DNA of 14,225 bases from Bifidobacteriaceae bacterium (GTDB taxonomy: Bacteria > Actinomycetota > Actinomycetes > Actinomycetales > WQXJ01). The notes under the pieces are model-generated. The model worked only from the letters and a program-made list of their open reading frames with translations, searched no databases and was not told the origin of the DNA. Every line of letters begins with the position of its first letter. Position 1 is the stretch's first letter. This document shows positions 6,351 to 14,195 of this stretch, one piece after another. The stretch spans positions 1-14,225 of the forward strand of contig JAISCU010000118.1 in the NCBI GenBank assembly GCA_031265345.1. The letters run 5' to 3'. The translations under genes and the position numbers were made by a program.

Positions 6351-7576
6351 CGCCGAACGCCTTCCTGCGCGGCGGCGGCCAGCGCGTCCGCCTCGGCCAG
6401 CGCGGCTCGCAGTCTGGCGGCAACTCGTTCCGGGGTCGTGTCAGAGATCCAGGCTCCCATGCCGGATTCGGACCCGGCGAGGTACTTGAGTTTGCCGGGG
6501 GCGCGCCGAATCGAGAACAGTTGCAGGTGCAGGCGCCCCAGGTGGCGCACGGCCGGGTCGGCGGGCGCCTGATGCCAGCCGGAGATGTACGGGAGCGGGA
6601 CGGAACGCCCCTGGGAGTCAAGAAAGAACCGGTCCAGCCCGCGCAGCAGGCGCGGGTAGAGTTCCGCCAGGTCGTCGCGTTCAGGTTCGGTCAGGGACGG
6701 CAGGTCGGGCCGGTCGGCTCGCGGCGCCAAGTGCATCTCGACGGGCCAACGGGCCGCGTAGGGCACGTAGCCGACCCAGTGCTCGGACTCGGCGACCAGA
6801 CGGGGGCCGGTCGATTCGGCCGCGACCATCTCGGCCAGGAGGCGGCCGCCGGTCGCGCGCTCGTGGGCGGCGGCCTGGCGGAGCATCGCCTCCGTCTTGG
6901 GTGTGACGTTGGGGTAGCCGTAGATCTGGCCGTGCGGGTGGGGCAGGGTCACGCCGATCTCCGCGCCCCGGTTTTCGAAGGGGTACACCTGCGCGATCCC
7001 GTCCATAGCCTGCAGCGCCTCCGTCCTGACCGCCCACGCCTCGATGATGGTGCGCATCCTGGCCGGGGTGACGGTCGCGATCTGGCCGGTGTGGTCCGGG
7101 GAGAAGCAGATCACCTCGCAGCGGCCCGCCGCCGGGCGGCGCCTCCACAGATCCTGCCCGCCTTCCGCTTTCTCGGCGCAGATGTCCTCGTCGGGGAGCC
7201 GCCAATAGGACGGGAAGCGGTTCTCGAACACAACGACGTCGTAATCCGTGTCCGGGATCTCGCCGTCCTGGTAGTCCGAACCGGGCTGAGCGGGGCACAG
7301 CGGGCACGAGTCGGCGGCCGGCAGGAAGGTCCTGTTCATCCGATGAGACGCCATCGGGACCCACTCGCCGGTCAGGGTGTCGAGGCGCATTTCTGGCGCG
7401 CTCGGGTTGACGATTTCGCCCGTCTGCGGGTCGGCGAAAGGCTTGGTCCGGTCCGCGAGCGGGCGCGGGTCGCGCAAGCGCCGCGTCCGGCGTCCGGCGG
7501 CGTAGTCGGCTGTGTCGTCAAAGTAAAAGAACTCGCGGCCGTCGGCCAGGCGGGTGGGCGTGATGCGGATTGTCAT
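6347..7576 (-). CDS. galT: Galactose-1-phosphate uridylyltransferase (class I)
   Basis: The 409-residue enzyme swaps UMP between UDP-glucose and galactose-1-phosphate through a uridylyl-histidine intermediate. The active site HPHGQ is at 213-217, with H215 the expected nucleophile. CPLC at 91-94 corresponds to the zinc-binding Cys pair, and FENRFPSYW and GEWVPMASHRMNRTF are conserved family segments. The GEW motif lies at residue 70 instead of about 19 as in E. coli, so there is an N-terminal extension of about 50 residues (LADGREFFYFDD...), typical of actinobacterial GalT. I chose ATG 7576 because a GAGAAG ribosome site sits just upstream and the sequence becomes GalT-like there. The same frame is open to an ATG at 7906, but that extra 110 residues is Arg/Pro-rich, unlike any GalT, and overlaps the ROK gene. 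galT is first in the operon. Confidence 0.96.
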   Translation of the reverse strand: MTIRITPTRLADGREFFYFDDTADYAAGRRTRRLRDPRPLADRTKPFADPQTGEIVNPSAPEMRLDTLTGEWVPMASHRMNRTFLPAADSCPLCPAQPGSDYQDGEIPDTDYDVVVFENRFPSYWRLPDEDICAEKAEGGQDLWRRRPAAGRCEVICFSPDHTGQIATVTPARMRTIIEAWAVRTEALQAMDGIAQVYPFENRGAEIGVTLPHPHGQIYGYPNVTPKTEAMLRQAAAHERATGGRLLAEMVAAESTGPRLVAESEHWVGYVPYAARWPVEMHLAPRADRPDLPSLTEPERDDLAELYPRLLRGLDRFFLDSQGRSVPLPYISGWHQAPADPAVRHLGRLHLQLFSIRRAPGKLKYLAGSESGMGAWISDTTPERVAARLRAALAEADALAAAAQEGVRR

Positions 7577-7778
7577 TGCTTCTCTTGGCTCGCAATCGTC
7601 AGGTCGATGTGGTGGCGTTTGGCGGCTCGGGGTGCCGCGGTCCGAGGACGGCGGCCGCGGTCGGATTGCGCATTCGGCCCAGCGGGCCGACCGCCGATTG
7701 CGGTGGCGTGCGCGCGCCGCCTGCCAGGGTGACCTGCCCCCCAAGGGCTCGCGGTCGGGTTGTTCGGCATGGCAGCGG
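7577..7778 (-). promoter_or_regulatory. Leader of the galT operon / tail of the ROK gene, with a 7-bp GC-rich hairpin
   Basis: This 202-bp gap must hold the galT promoter, or a read-through path from the ROK gene, which is transcribed in the same direction. The clearest structure is a hairpin at 7674-7690: TCGGCCC, AGC loop, TCGGCCC complement (GGGCCGA), a perfect 7-bp stem. It has no T-tract, so it could end ROK transcription without a typical intrinsic terminator, or be part of the galT leader. CCGCGGTC also occurs twice close by (7636-7643 and 7655-7662 region). I found no convincing -35/-10 pair and no copy of the CAACA-N11-TGTTG element in this gap. Confidence 0.35.
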
Positions 7779-9002
7779 TCAAGCTTGGGCGACTTGTGGG
7801 TCGTTTGGGGACTCGCGCGATGAGTCAAGGAGCGAGTCGAGGTAGCCCTCGAAGGCCTGGGCCGCCGAGCCGAGGCAGACGCTGTTTCCCGTTGGCTGGG
7901 TCTCAAGGATCGTGCTCATCAAGGGCACCGCGAGGGCGTGCGCCTTGATGTGCGGGGACGCCAGTTGGACCAGGTCGGCGCCGATCTTGTCGGCGACCCA
8001 GCCGGTCACGATGATCCGCGAGGGGTTGAGGAAGTTGATCATGGACGCGACCGCCGTGCCGAAGAAATGGGCGGTCTGTTCGAGGACGTCTGAAGCGGCG
8101 GGTTCGCCTCGCGCGGCGGCCAGGCTGAGGGCGTCGAGCGTCGCGGCCTGATCGTCGCTGTGCAGCAGTTCGCTCTCGGGGTGCGCCTCTCGGAGCGTTT
8201 GGAGTATGCCTGGCGCCCCGATGTATGCCTCGAGGCAGCCTCGGGAGCCGCATCGGCAGGCCCGCCCGTCGGCGATTAGCACGGTGTGGCCCCATTCGCC
8301 CGCGGTATTCGTGGAACCGCGGTGGACCCGGCCCTCGATGGCGAAGGCCGCCCCCACGCCGGTGCCTAGGTTGATGACCGCGAAGTCGTCTTGGGAGCGT
8401 TCGGGGTGGGTCCACACCTGGGAGACGACCAGGGCCTTCAGGGGGTTGTCCAGGTACAGCGGCGCGGGCACCCCGGGAGCGAGCATGTCCAGCACAGGGA
8501 TGTTCCGCCATCCCCAGTAGGGCGCGAAAACCGACTCGCCGGTCGCTTGATTGATTTGTCCGGGCACGGACAGGCCAACCCCCAGCAGCCGTCGCTCGTC
8601 GTGGCGGGCGTGTTCGGCGAGGACTGCCTCCCTGACGCGGGCGAGGACTTCACCGGGGGCGGCCTTGTGCGGATCGATGTCTCGCCGCGTGGCGGACACC
8701 GGCCCCAAGGAGGCGTCCAGCGTCTCAACCAGAACATAGGTCTCGGCGACGTCCACGCCGATGAAGACGCCGTGGTCCGGGTTGAGCAGCAGCGTGGCGG
8801 TTGGGCGGCCAATCGGTGAGCGCTGGAGCCCCGCCTCCTTGACGACGCCTTGTTGGATGAGGTTGCCGCAGATGCTGGCGACGGTCGTGAAGCTCAGGCC
8901 GGTGTCGCGCGCGAGTTCGCGGCGTGTGCGCACGCCCGACGCGTGGATAGCCCGGATCACCGAGAAGGCGTTGGCCTGGTGCAGGTCGGCGACGGTGCGC
9001 AT
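7779..9002 (-). CDS. ROK-family transcriptional repressor (NagC/Mlc/XylR type)
   Basis: The 407-residue protein combines an N-terminal winged helix-turn-helix (about residues 5-60, helix-turn-helix 27-48) with a ROK sugar-binding domain. GVDVAETYV (82-90) and INLGTGVGAAF (210-220) are ROK/actin-fold motifs. GEWGH with H239, and CRCGSRGC with C249, C251 and C256, form the ROK zinc site. At the position where ROK kinases have the catalytic NDA segment, this protein reads LDNPLKA (184-190). The catalytic Asp therefore appears lost, as expected for a regulator. I chose ATG 9002, preceded by AGGGGG; an in-frame ATG at 9035 would add 11 atypical residues. It is divergent from the GH35/transport operon and upstream of, same strand as, galT, so it is the likely repressor of both. 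The inducer is probably a galactoside or galactose; this is inferred from context. Confidence 0.92.
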   Translation of the reverse strand: MRTVADLHQANAFSVIRAIHASGVRTRRELARDTGLSFTTVASICGNLIQQGVVKEAGLQRSPIGRPTATLLLNPDHGVFIGVDVAETYVLVETLDASLGPVSATRRDIDPHKAAPGEVLARVREAVLAEHARHDERRLLGVGLSVPGQINQATGESVFAPYWGWRNIPVLDMLAPGVPAPLYLDNPLKALVVSQVWTHPERSQDDFAVINLGTGVGAAFAIEGRVHRGSTNTAGEWGHTVLIADGRACRCGSRGCLEAYIGAPGILQTLREAHPESELLHSDDQAATLDALSLAAARGEPAASDVLEQTAHFFGTAVASMINFLNPSRIIVTGWVADKIGADLVQLASPHIKAHALAVPLMSTILETQPTGNSVCLGSAAQAFEGYLDSLLDSSRESPNDPQVAQA

Positions 9003-9048
9003 GGTTCCCCCTGTGTGGTGTGTCTGCAGCCGCAAGCCTAGCGGAAAC

Positions 9049-9069
9049 CAACAGATTTTACGAGTGTTG
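9049..9069. promoter_or_regulatory. Candidate ROK operator: CAACA-N11-TGTTG inverted repeat
   Basis: A perfect 5-bp inverted repeat, CAACA (9049-9053) and TGTTG (9065-9069) with an 11-bp AT-richer centre, lies in the 161-bp gap between the divergent ROK and GH35 genes. Its right arm touches the -35 of the plus-strand promoter. Its centre contains TAAAAT on the minus strand (9060-9055), a possible -10 for the ROK gene itself (with a poor TTCCGG -35). One site could thus control both directions. The arms are short and this is based on position and symmetry only. Confidence 0.4.
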
Positions 9070-9097
9070 TTGCGAGGCCCGGAATAAGTGCTACGAT
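9070..9097 (+). promoter_or_regulatory. Candidate sigma70-type promoter of the GH35/ABC operon
   Basis: TTGCGA (9070-9075, 4 of 6 against TTGACA) and TACGAT (9092-9097, matching the TAnnnT actinobacterial -10) are separated by 16 bp. They place the start of transcription near 9104, about 60 bp before the GH35 start codon. This is the best promoter-like pair in the window and adjoins the candidate operator. Confidence 0.5.
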
Positions 9098-9163
9098 CAT
9101 CTCACCGCGGCCGCGCATCCGCACACGGCCACACCGTCAGCCAGAGGTTCAAAGGAGAATCAG

Positions 9164-10978
9164 ATGCACACCCGTCTCGGGACACGACCCCCGGCCGCTC
9201 CGCTCCAGGAGCGCCGAGCGGCGAGGTTCGCCGTGAAGGACGACAGTTTTCTTCTGGACGGGGAAGCGTTCCAGGTGATCGCCGGCGCCATGCACTACTT
9301 CCGGATCCACCCGGGCCACTGGCGGGACCGGATCGACAGGGCCCGGCGGTTCGGCCTGAACACCATCGACACCTACGTCGCCTGGAACTTCCACTCCCAG
9401 GCGCCAGGAGAGTTCGCAAACCAGGGCTGGCGCGACTTCGGCCGATACCTAGACCTCATCGCGGAAGCGGGCCTCTACGCGATTGTGCGGCCCGGCCCCT
9501 ACATATGCGCCGAGTGGACCAACGGAGGGCTTCCGGTCTGGCTGACCGCGGATCGCGGGATCACTCTGCGGTCGTCCGACCCGCGCTACCTGAAGGCGGT
9601 CGGCTCCTACTTCGAGAATGTGCTTCCAGTCCTGGCCCCCCGGCAGATCACACGCGGCGGAAACGTGCTGATGGTGCAGGTCGAGAACGAGTACGGGGCC
9701 TACGGGGCGGACAAGGGCTACTTGCGCCGCCTGGTGGACATGCTCCGAGAGGGCGGCATCGACGTGCCGCTGTTCACCGCCGACCAGGCGAACGACGAGA
9801 TGCTCTCTCGCGGCAGCCTGCCCGAACTGTTGACGACGGGAACCTTCGGCTCCCGGGCTTCCGAGCGGCTCGCCGCCTTGCGGCGCGCGCAACCCTCGGG
9901 ACCGCTGATGTGCTCAGAGTTCTGGGACGGTTGGTTCGACTCCTGGGGCCGCCCGCACCACCGAACAGCCAGCGCAGCATCCGCCCGCGACCTTGGCGAA
10001 CTGTTGGGCGCGGGCGCCTCGGTCAGTCTGTACATGTTCCACGGCGGCACGAATTTCGGCCTGACCAGCGGAGCGAACCACATAGGCATGTATCTGCCGA
10101 TCACGACGAGCTACGACTACGACGCCCCGCTCGCGGAAGACGGGACAGCGGGAGCCAAATGGGCCGCCTACCGGAGCGTCTTGAAAACACACGTCTCCCT
10201 GCCGCCCGAAGGGTTGCCCGCGGCCGCGGAATCGCCGGTCTTCGAGGCGCCCCTCGCCGTGGGCAAGCCTTGGGCCGATGCCGACTTCGGTCCGGCCGGG
10301 CACTACGAGCGCTGCCCCTCGCTGGACGAGGTCGACCCGAAGGCCGCTCTCGCGATCTACCGGACGCCCATCCTCGCCTCGGACGGAGGCGTCATCTCAT
10401 TCGCCGAAGTGCGCGACCGCGCCTATCTGTTCTTCGACGGCCACCGCGCGGGAACGCTGGACCGGCGCGACGGTGAGACCACCATCGGCCTGCCAAACGC
10501 CGACGGGATGCTGTCAGTCCTGGTGGAAGACTTGGGCAGAGTCGACTACGGGGAGCGCCTAGGCGAAGCAAAGGGCCTAATCGGACCAGTCCGCACGGCG
10601 TCGCGCGAGATCGAGGCGTGGGACGTCACGGCCATCACCGAAGACCACGTAGCCGCCCTGGCCCCGGAACCCAACCAGCCGGCGAAACCCGCTGCCGGTC
10701 GGCCGGTTCCGGGCCCCATCGTCCTGTGGGGCGATTTGAAGGTTCCCGCTGGCCGAGACCTGCACCTGGACGTGACGGGCTGGGGACACGGCATCGCCTG
10801 GATCAACGGGTTCTGTCTCGGGCGTTACTGGTCGGCCGGGCCCACCCGGACCATGTACGTCCCGGCGCCTGCCCTGGTGGACGGCCCCAACCGCCTGCTG
10901 GTCCTGGAACTCGACGGCGCAGCCCGCCCGGCCGCGCGATTCGTGGCGCGCCCCGACCTCGGGCACACCGAGGAATGA
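9164..10978 (+). CDS. GH35 beta-galactosidase, intracellular
   Basis: The 604-residue enzyme hydrolyses terminal beta-linked galactose. The N-terminal (beta/alpha)8 barrel begins with LLDGEAFQVIAGAMHYFRI and has RPGPYICAEWTNGGLPVWL (109-127). The acid/base Glu is in VENEYG (E176) and the nucleophile Glu in MCSEFWDGWFDSWG (E252). FHGGTNFG follows, also typical of family 35. The C-terminal region ends in a galactose-binding-like beta-sandwich with WGHGIAWINGFCLGRYW and GPTRTMYVP. There is no signal peptide or membrane segment, so it works on sugar already imported, matching the ABC transporter encoded just downstream. ATG 9164 follows AAAGGAG at a 6-bp spacing; the same frame is open to 9020, but that start lies in the ROK promoter. 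First gene of the plus-strand operon. Linkage preference (beta-1,3, 1,4 or 1,6) cannot be read from sequence. Confidence 0.95.
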   Translation: MHTRLGTRPPAAPLQERRAARFAVKDDSFLLDGEAFQVIAGAMHYFRIHPGHWRDRIDRARRFGLNTIDTYVAWNFHSQAPGEFANQGWRDFGRYLDLIAEAGLYAIVRPGPYICAEWTNGGLPVWLTADRGITLRSSDPRYLKAVGSYFENVLPVLAPRQITRGGNVLMVQVENEYGAYGADKGYLRRLVDMLREGGIDVPLFTADQANDEMLSRGSLPELLTTGTFGSRASERLAALRRAQPSGPLMCSEFWDGWFDSWGRPHHRTASAASARDLGELLGAGASVSLYMFHGGTNFGLTSGANHIGMYLPITTSYDYDAPLAEDGTAGAKWAAYRSVLKTHVSLPPEGLPAAAESPVFEAPLAVGKPWADADFGPAGHYERCPSLDEVDPKAALAIYRTPILASDGGVISFAEVRDRAYLFFDGHRAGTLDRRDGETTIGLPNADGMLSVLVEDLGRVDYGERLGEAKGLIGPVRTASREIEAWDVTAITEDHVAALAPEPNQPAKPAAGRPVPGPIVLWGDLKVPAGRDLHLDVTGWGHGIAWINGFCLGRYWSAGPTRTMYVPAPALVDGPNRLLVLELDGAARPAARFVARPDLGHTEE

Positions 10979-10990
10979 GAGGACACGCAC

Positions 10991-11899
10991 ATGAGCACCA
11001 TCACGGCACCCGTCAAACGCAAACACCGCCGCGACTGGCGCGGCTGGATCTTCACCGGCCCGTTCTGCTTCTTCTTCGCCATCGTGTTCATCGCGCCCCT
11101 CTTGTACGCCATCTACCTGTCCTTCTTGCAGCCCGAAATGGTCTGGGGAGTCTCGCAGGGCAACCGGTTCGTCGGCCTGGACAACTACACCAAGCTCTTC
11201 GGCGACCCGAACTTCTGGTCCGGCGTCACCGGGGTCGCGTTGTTCCTTCTGATCCAAGTGCCGATCATGCTCGTCATCTCGATGTTCTTGGCGCTGGCCA
11301 TCGACTCGGGCAGGCTGTATGGGACCGCCTTCTTCCGCGTGTCCGTGTTCCTGCCCTACGCCATCCCCGCAGTGGTCGCCACACTGATGTGGGGTTTCCT
11401 CTACGGCGCCCGGTACGGCGTCATGGCGTCCGTCAACAACCTCTTCGGGAGCGGCATTGACTTCTTCTCGCCGCGCCTGGTGTGGGTCGGCATCGGGAAC
11501 ATAGTCACCTGGGAGTTCATCGGATACAACATGCTGATCTTCTACTCGGCCCTGAAGACGATCCCCGCCACGCTGTACGAAGCGGCCGCCATCGACGGCG
11601 CGAACGAGTGGGATGTCATCAGAGCGATAAAACTCCCCGCGATCCGGGGGTCGCTGATGATCGCCGTGATCTTCAGCGTCATCGGCACGTTCCAACTCTT
11701 CAACGAGCCGAACGTTCTGCAGGAGATGTCCGGCAACGTCATCACGACCTACTTCACGCCGAACTTCTACGCCTTCCAGCTGGCCTTCAACGCGCACAAC
11801 CCGAACTACTCCGCCGCTCTGGCAATCGTGATGGGACTCGTCACCGTCGTGGTCGCCTACGCCGTCCAACTGTGGGGGACGAAAGGAGAACACCGATGA
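10991..11899 (+). CDS. Sugar ABC transporter permease, MalF-like (CUT1 family)
   Basis: This 302-residue inner-membrane protein forms half of the translocation channel for the imported sugar. The basic N-terminus (KRKHRRDWRG) precedes a first membrane segment at about 19-46 (FCFFFAIVFIAPLLYAIYL), and about five further segments follow. The EAA loop that docks the ATPase is EAAAIDGANEWDVIRAIKLP at 197-216. A ribosome site, GAGAGGA, overlaps the GH35 stop codon, 7 bp before the ATG. Its own stop overlaps the next start as ATGA. Pairing with a MalG-like gene, a sugar-binding lipoprotein and GH35 indicates a galactoside importer. Confidence 0.94.
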   Translation: MSTITAPVKRKHRRDWRGWIFTGPFCFFFAIVFIAPLLYAIYLSFLQPEMVWGVSQGNRFVGLDNYTKLFGDPNFWSGVTGVALFLLIQVPIMLVISMFLALAIDSGRLYGTAFFRVSVFLPYAIPAVVATLMWGFLYGARYGVMASVNNLFGSGIDFFSPRLVWVGIGNIVTWEFIGYNMLIFYSALKTIPATLYEAAAIDGANEWDVIRAIKLPAIRGSLMIAVIFSVIGTFQLFNEPNVLQEMSGNVITTYFTPNFYAFQLAFNAHNPNYSAALAIVMGLVTVVVAYAVQLWGTKGEHR

Positions 11900-12789
11900 C
11901 GCCCCTCGCCGCCCGCGCCAAGAGGCTCGACAACCCCAACAATCCCCGCCGCTCGAAAGCCTTCACGGTCCTGACCGCGGTCTTCGTGGTCTACGCCTTG
12001 ATGCCCCTCGTCTGGCTGGTCATCAACACAACGAAGACGCAACGCGATTACGTCTCCACATTCGGGTTCTCATTTGGCCGTTCGTTCGCGCTTTTCGACA
12101 ACATCGCCCAGACCTTCGCGTACCACGACGGCATCTTCGTGCGCTGGTTCCTCAACACGCTCATCTACGTCGTTGTCGGCGCCGGCGGGGCGACCCTCCT
12201 CGCCCTTCTTGGCGGCTACGGCCTGGCCAAGTACCGCTTCCCCGGCAGGCGCGCGCTCATCGCCGTCGTCATGGGGGCCATCGCCGTTCCCAGCACCGCG
12301 CTGACAGTGCCGCTGTTCCTGCTCTTCAGCCAAGTCGGGATTGTGAACACGCCGTTCGCTGTCATCATCCCAAGCCTGATCACGCCCTTCGGGTTCTATC
12401 TGATGTGGGTCTTCGCCCAAGAAGCGGTCCCTGACGAAATCATCGAGGCCGCCCGGATCGACGGGGCGGGCAGCCTGCGAACCCTCTTCCAAGTCGCTCT
12501 GCCCCTGCTCGCCCCAGGGATCGTCACCGTGGCGCTCTTCGCCATCGTGGCCACTTGGAACAACTACTTCCTTCCGCTGATCATGCTGACCTCGGAGGAA
12601 TGGAAACCCCTGACCACCGGCCTGAACGACATCAAGCTCCAAACCTACTCGGCCGCCGGCGGGACCGCGCCGCTGCAGAACATCATCTTGACCGGTTCGC
12701 TCCTGACAATCATCCCGCTGATCATCGCGTTCCTCTTCTTGCAGCGCTACTGGCAGGCCGGTCTGGCCGCCGGAAGCGTCAAGGAATAA
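11896..12789 (+). CDS. Sugar ABC transporter permease, MalG-like (CUT1 family)
   Basis: The 297-residue protein is the second channel subunit. It has a cytoplasmic N-terminus, a first membrane helix near residues 24-42 (VLTAVFVVYALMPLVWLVI), and about five more helices. The EAA loop is EAARIDGAGSLRTLFQVALP at 184-203. The C-terminus QRYWQAGLAAGSVKE is the usual MalG-family ending. The start codon lies in the ATGA overlap with the preceding permease, with GAAAGGAGAA a few bases upstream, so the two subunits are probably made in equal amounts. No ATP-binding subunit gene is visible here; a shared ATPase elsewhere (MsiK-like in actinobacteria) is the likely partner. Confidence 0.95.
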   Translation: MTPLAARAKRLDNPNNPRRSKAFTVLTAVFVVYALMPLVWLVINTTKTQRDYVSTFGFSFGRSFALFDNIAQTFAYHDGIFVRWFLNTLIYVVVGAGGATLLALLGGYGLAKYRFPGRRALIAVVMGAIAVPSTALTVPLFLLFSQVGIVNTPFAVIIPSLITPFGFYLMWVFAQEAVPDEIIEAARIDGAGSLRTLFQVALPLLAPGIVTVALFAIVATWNNYFLPLIMLTSEEWKPLTTGLNDIKLQTYSAAGGTAPLQNIILTGSLLTIIPLIIAFLFLQRYWQAGLAAGSVKE

Positions 12790-12794
12790 GCGTC

Positions 12795-12825
12795 CGGCTC
12801 CTGGCCAATAACCGTGCCCGAGCCG
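12795..12825 (+). other. Intercistronic inverted repeat between permease and binding-protein genes
   Basis: In the 71-bp gap, CGGCTC (12795-12800) pairs with GAGCCG (12820-12825) across a 19-nt loop. Hairpins between transporter genes can protect or punctuate mRNA so that the binding protein is made in excess of the permeases, as known for malE-malF. Here the binding-protein gene is downstream, so the hairpin could protect its 5' end or reduce read-through. No separate promoter is evident in the gap. Confidence 0.35.
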
Positions 12826-12860
12826 CGCAACACAACCAAACACAACACGAAAGGAAAACC

Positions 12861-14195
12861 ATGAATAAGTCCGGCAAGTTCTTGGCTGGTCTCACAGCAG
12901 CCGTGTTCCTCCCAGCCCTCGCAGCCTGCGGCGGGTCTCCGGACACGACGGCGAACTCATCCTCGGGCACGCAAAACGCCGCGTCGGGCGGGACCCAGGC
13001 GGAGATCACCGTCTGGGCGTGGGAACCCACGCTGGAGGGCGTCGTCAGCGCTTTCGAGGCGGCCAACCCCGACATCAAGGTCAATCTGCAGAACGTGGGC
13101 GGCGCGGGCGACACCTACACCAAGCTCGACAACGCCATCGCGGCGGGATCGGGCGCGCCCGACATCGCGCAGGTCGAGTACTACGCGATTCCGCAATACG
13201 CGATTCCCGGGCGCCTCGCAGACCTCAGCCCACTCGGCGCGGGCGACCTGTCGTCCAAGTTCACCACCGGCACCTGGAACGCTGTCACATTGTCGAACAG
13301 CGGCAAGGTGTACGGCCTGCCCGTCGACTCCGGCCCGATGGCGCTGTTCTACAACAAGGCGACCTTCGACAAGGCCGGCGTCACCGAAGCGCCGGCAACC
13401 TGGGACGAGTTCTACCAGGCGGCCAAGAAGATCCATGCCCTCGGGAACAACTACTACATCACGACGGACAACGGCGACGCCGGATTCGCCACGTCGATGA
13501 TGTGGCTGGCCGGCGCCAACCCCTTCCAGGTCGCCGGCAACCAGGTCGAGATCGACCTTGGGCAGGCCGGCGTTGTCAGCTTCGCCGAGTTCTGGCAGAA
13601 GCTCATCGACGAGGACCTAATCAACACCAAGGTGTCAGGCTGGTCGGACGACTGGTTCAAGGGCCTCGGAGACGGCACTATCGCCAGCCTCATCACCGGG
13701 GCCTGGATGCCAGCGAACCTGGTCGGCTCCGCGCCCGACGCCTCGGGTGACTTCCGGGTCGCGGCTACCCCGGTCCCGACCGCCGGGGCGACCGCGAACT
13801 CGGAGAACGGCGGATCGTCTCTAGCAGTCCTGGCCTCAAGCAAGAACCAGGAAGCCGCGTACAAGTTCCTCGAATTCAACTCCGCGGGCGACGGCGTCGG
13901 CATCCGAATCAAAGGCGGCAACTTCCCCTCCACCGTCGAAGACCTCGCCAAGAGCGACTTCCTCGACTACACCGACGAGTACTTCGGAGGCCAGCAGTAC
14001 AACCAGGTCCTGGCGCAGGCGGCGAAGGACGTGTTGCCAGGCTGGAGCTACCTGCCGTACCAGGTGTACGCGAACTCCATCTTCGGCGACAAGGTCGCTG
14101 CCGCGTACTCAGGCACGGGCAACCTCAAGGACGCCTACACCGCGTGGCAGGCCGACCTGGTGAAGTACGGGCAAGAGAACGGATTCATCGCATGA
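12861..14195 (+). CDS. Extracellular sugar-binding lipoprotein (ABC solute-binding protein, MalE-like cluster)
   Basis: The 444-residue protein captures the sugar outside the membrane and delivers it to the permeases. A lipoprotein signal peptide is clear: MNKSGK, a hydrophobic core, and a lipobox LAAC with the lipidated Cys at residue 23. A Ser/Thr/Gly/Ala/Asn linker follows to about residue 48. The mature part starts ITVWAWEPTLEGVVSAFEA and shows family 1 binding-protein features such as the YGLPVDSGPMALFYNK, DEFYQAAKKI and LITGAWMPANL regions. AAAGGA sits 5 bp before ATG 12861. It follows the permeases instead of preceding them, an uncommon order. The stop overlaps the next start codon (ATGA). 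Galactoside as ligand is inferred from GH35 and the gal genes; no binding residues can be assigned. Confidence 0.95.
   Translation: MNKSGKFLAGLTAAVFLPALAACGGSPDTTANSSSGTQNAASGGTQAEITVWAWEPTLEGVVSAFEAANPDIKVNLQNVGGAGDTYTKLDNAIAAGSGAPDIAQVEYYAIPQYAIPGRLADLSPLGAGDLSSKFTTGTWNAVTLSNSGKVYGLPVDSGPMALFYNKATFDKAGVTEAPATWDEFYQAAKKIHALGNNYYITTDNGDAGFATSMMWLAGANPFQVAGNQVEIDLGQAGVVSFAEFWQKLIDEDLINTKVSGWSDDWFKGLGDGTIASLITGAWMPANLVGSAPDASGDFRVAATPVPTAGATANSENGGSSLAVLASSKNQEAAYKFLEFNSAGDGVGIRIKGGNFPSTVEDLAKSDFLDYTDEYFGGQQYNQVLAQAAKDVLPGWSYLPYQVYANSIFGDKVAAAYSGTGNLKDAYTAWQADLVKYGQENGFIA

Noticed and set aside
7577..7906. N-terminal extension of galT to an ATG at 7906
   Set aside because: The added 110 residues are Arg/Pro/Ser-rich, overlap the 3' end of the ROK gene and have no GalT similarity, while ATG 7576 has a proper ribosome site.
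9020..9163. Upstream extension of the GH35 gene by 48 codons
   Set aside because: It would start inside the divergent ROK leader and include the promoter; ATG 9164 has AAAGGAG at ideal spacing and no signal peptide appears in the extension.
10577..11893. 438-codon minus-strand frame
   Set aside because: Antisense to the GH35 and permease genes; Asp/Glu/Gly/His-rich translation without motifs, whereas the plus strand has membrane helices and the EAA loop.
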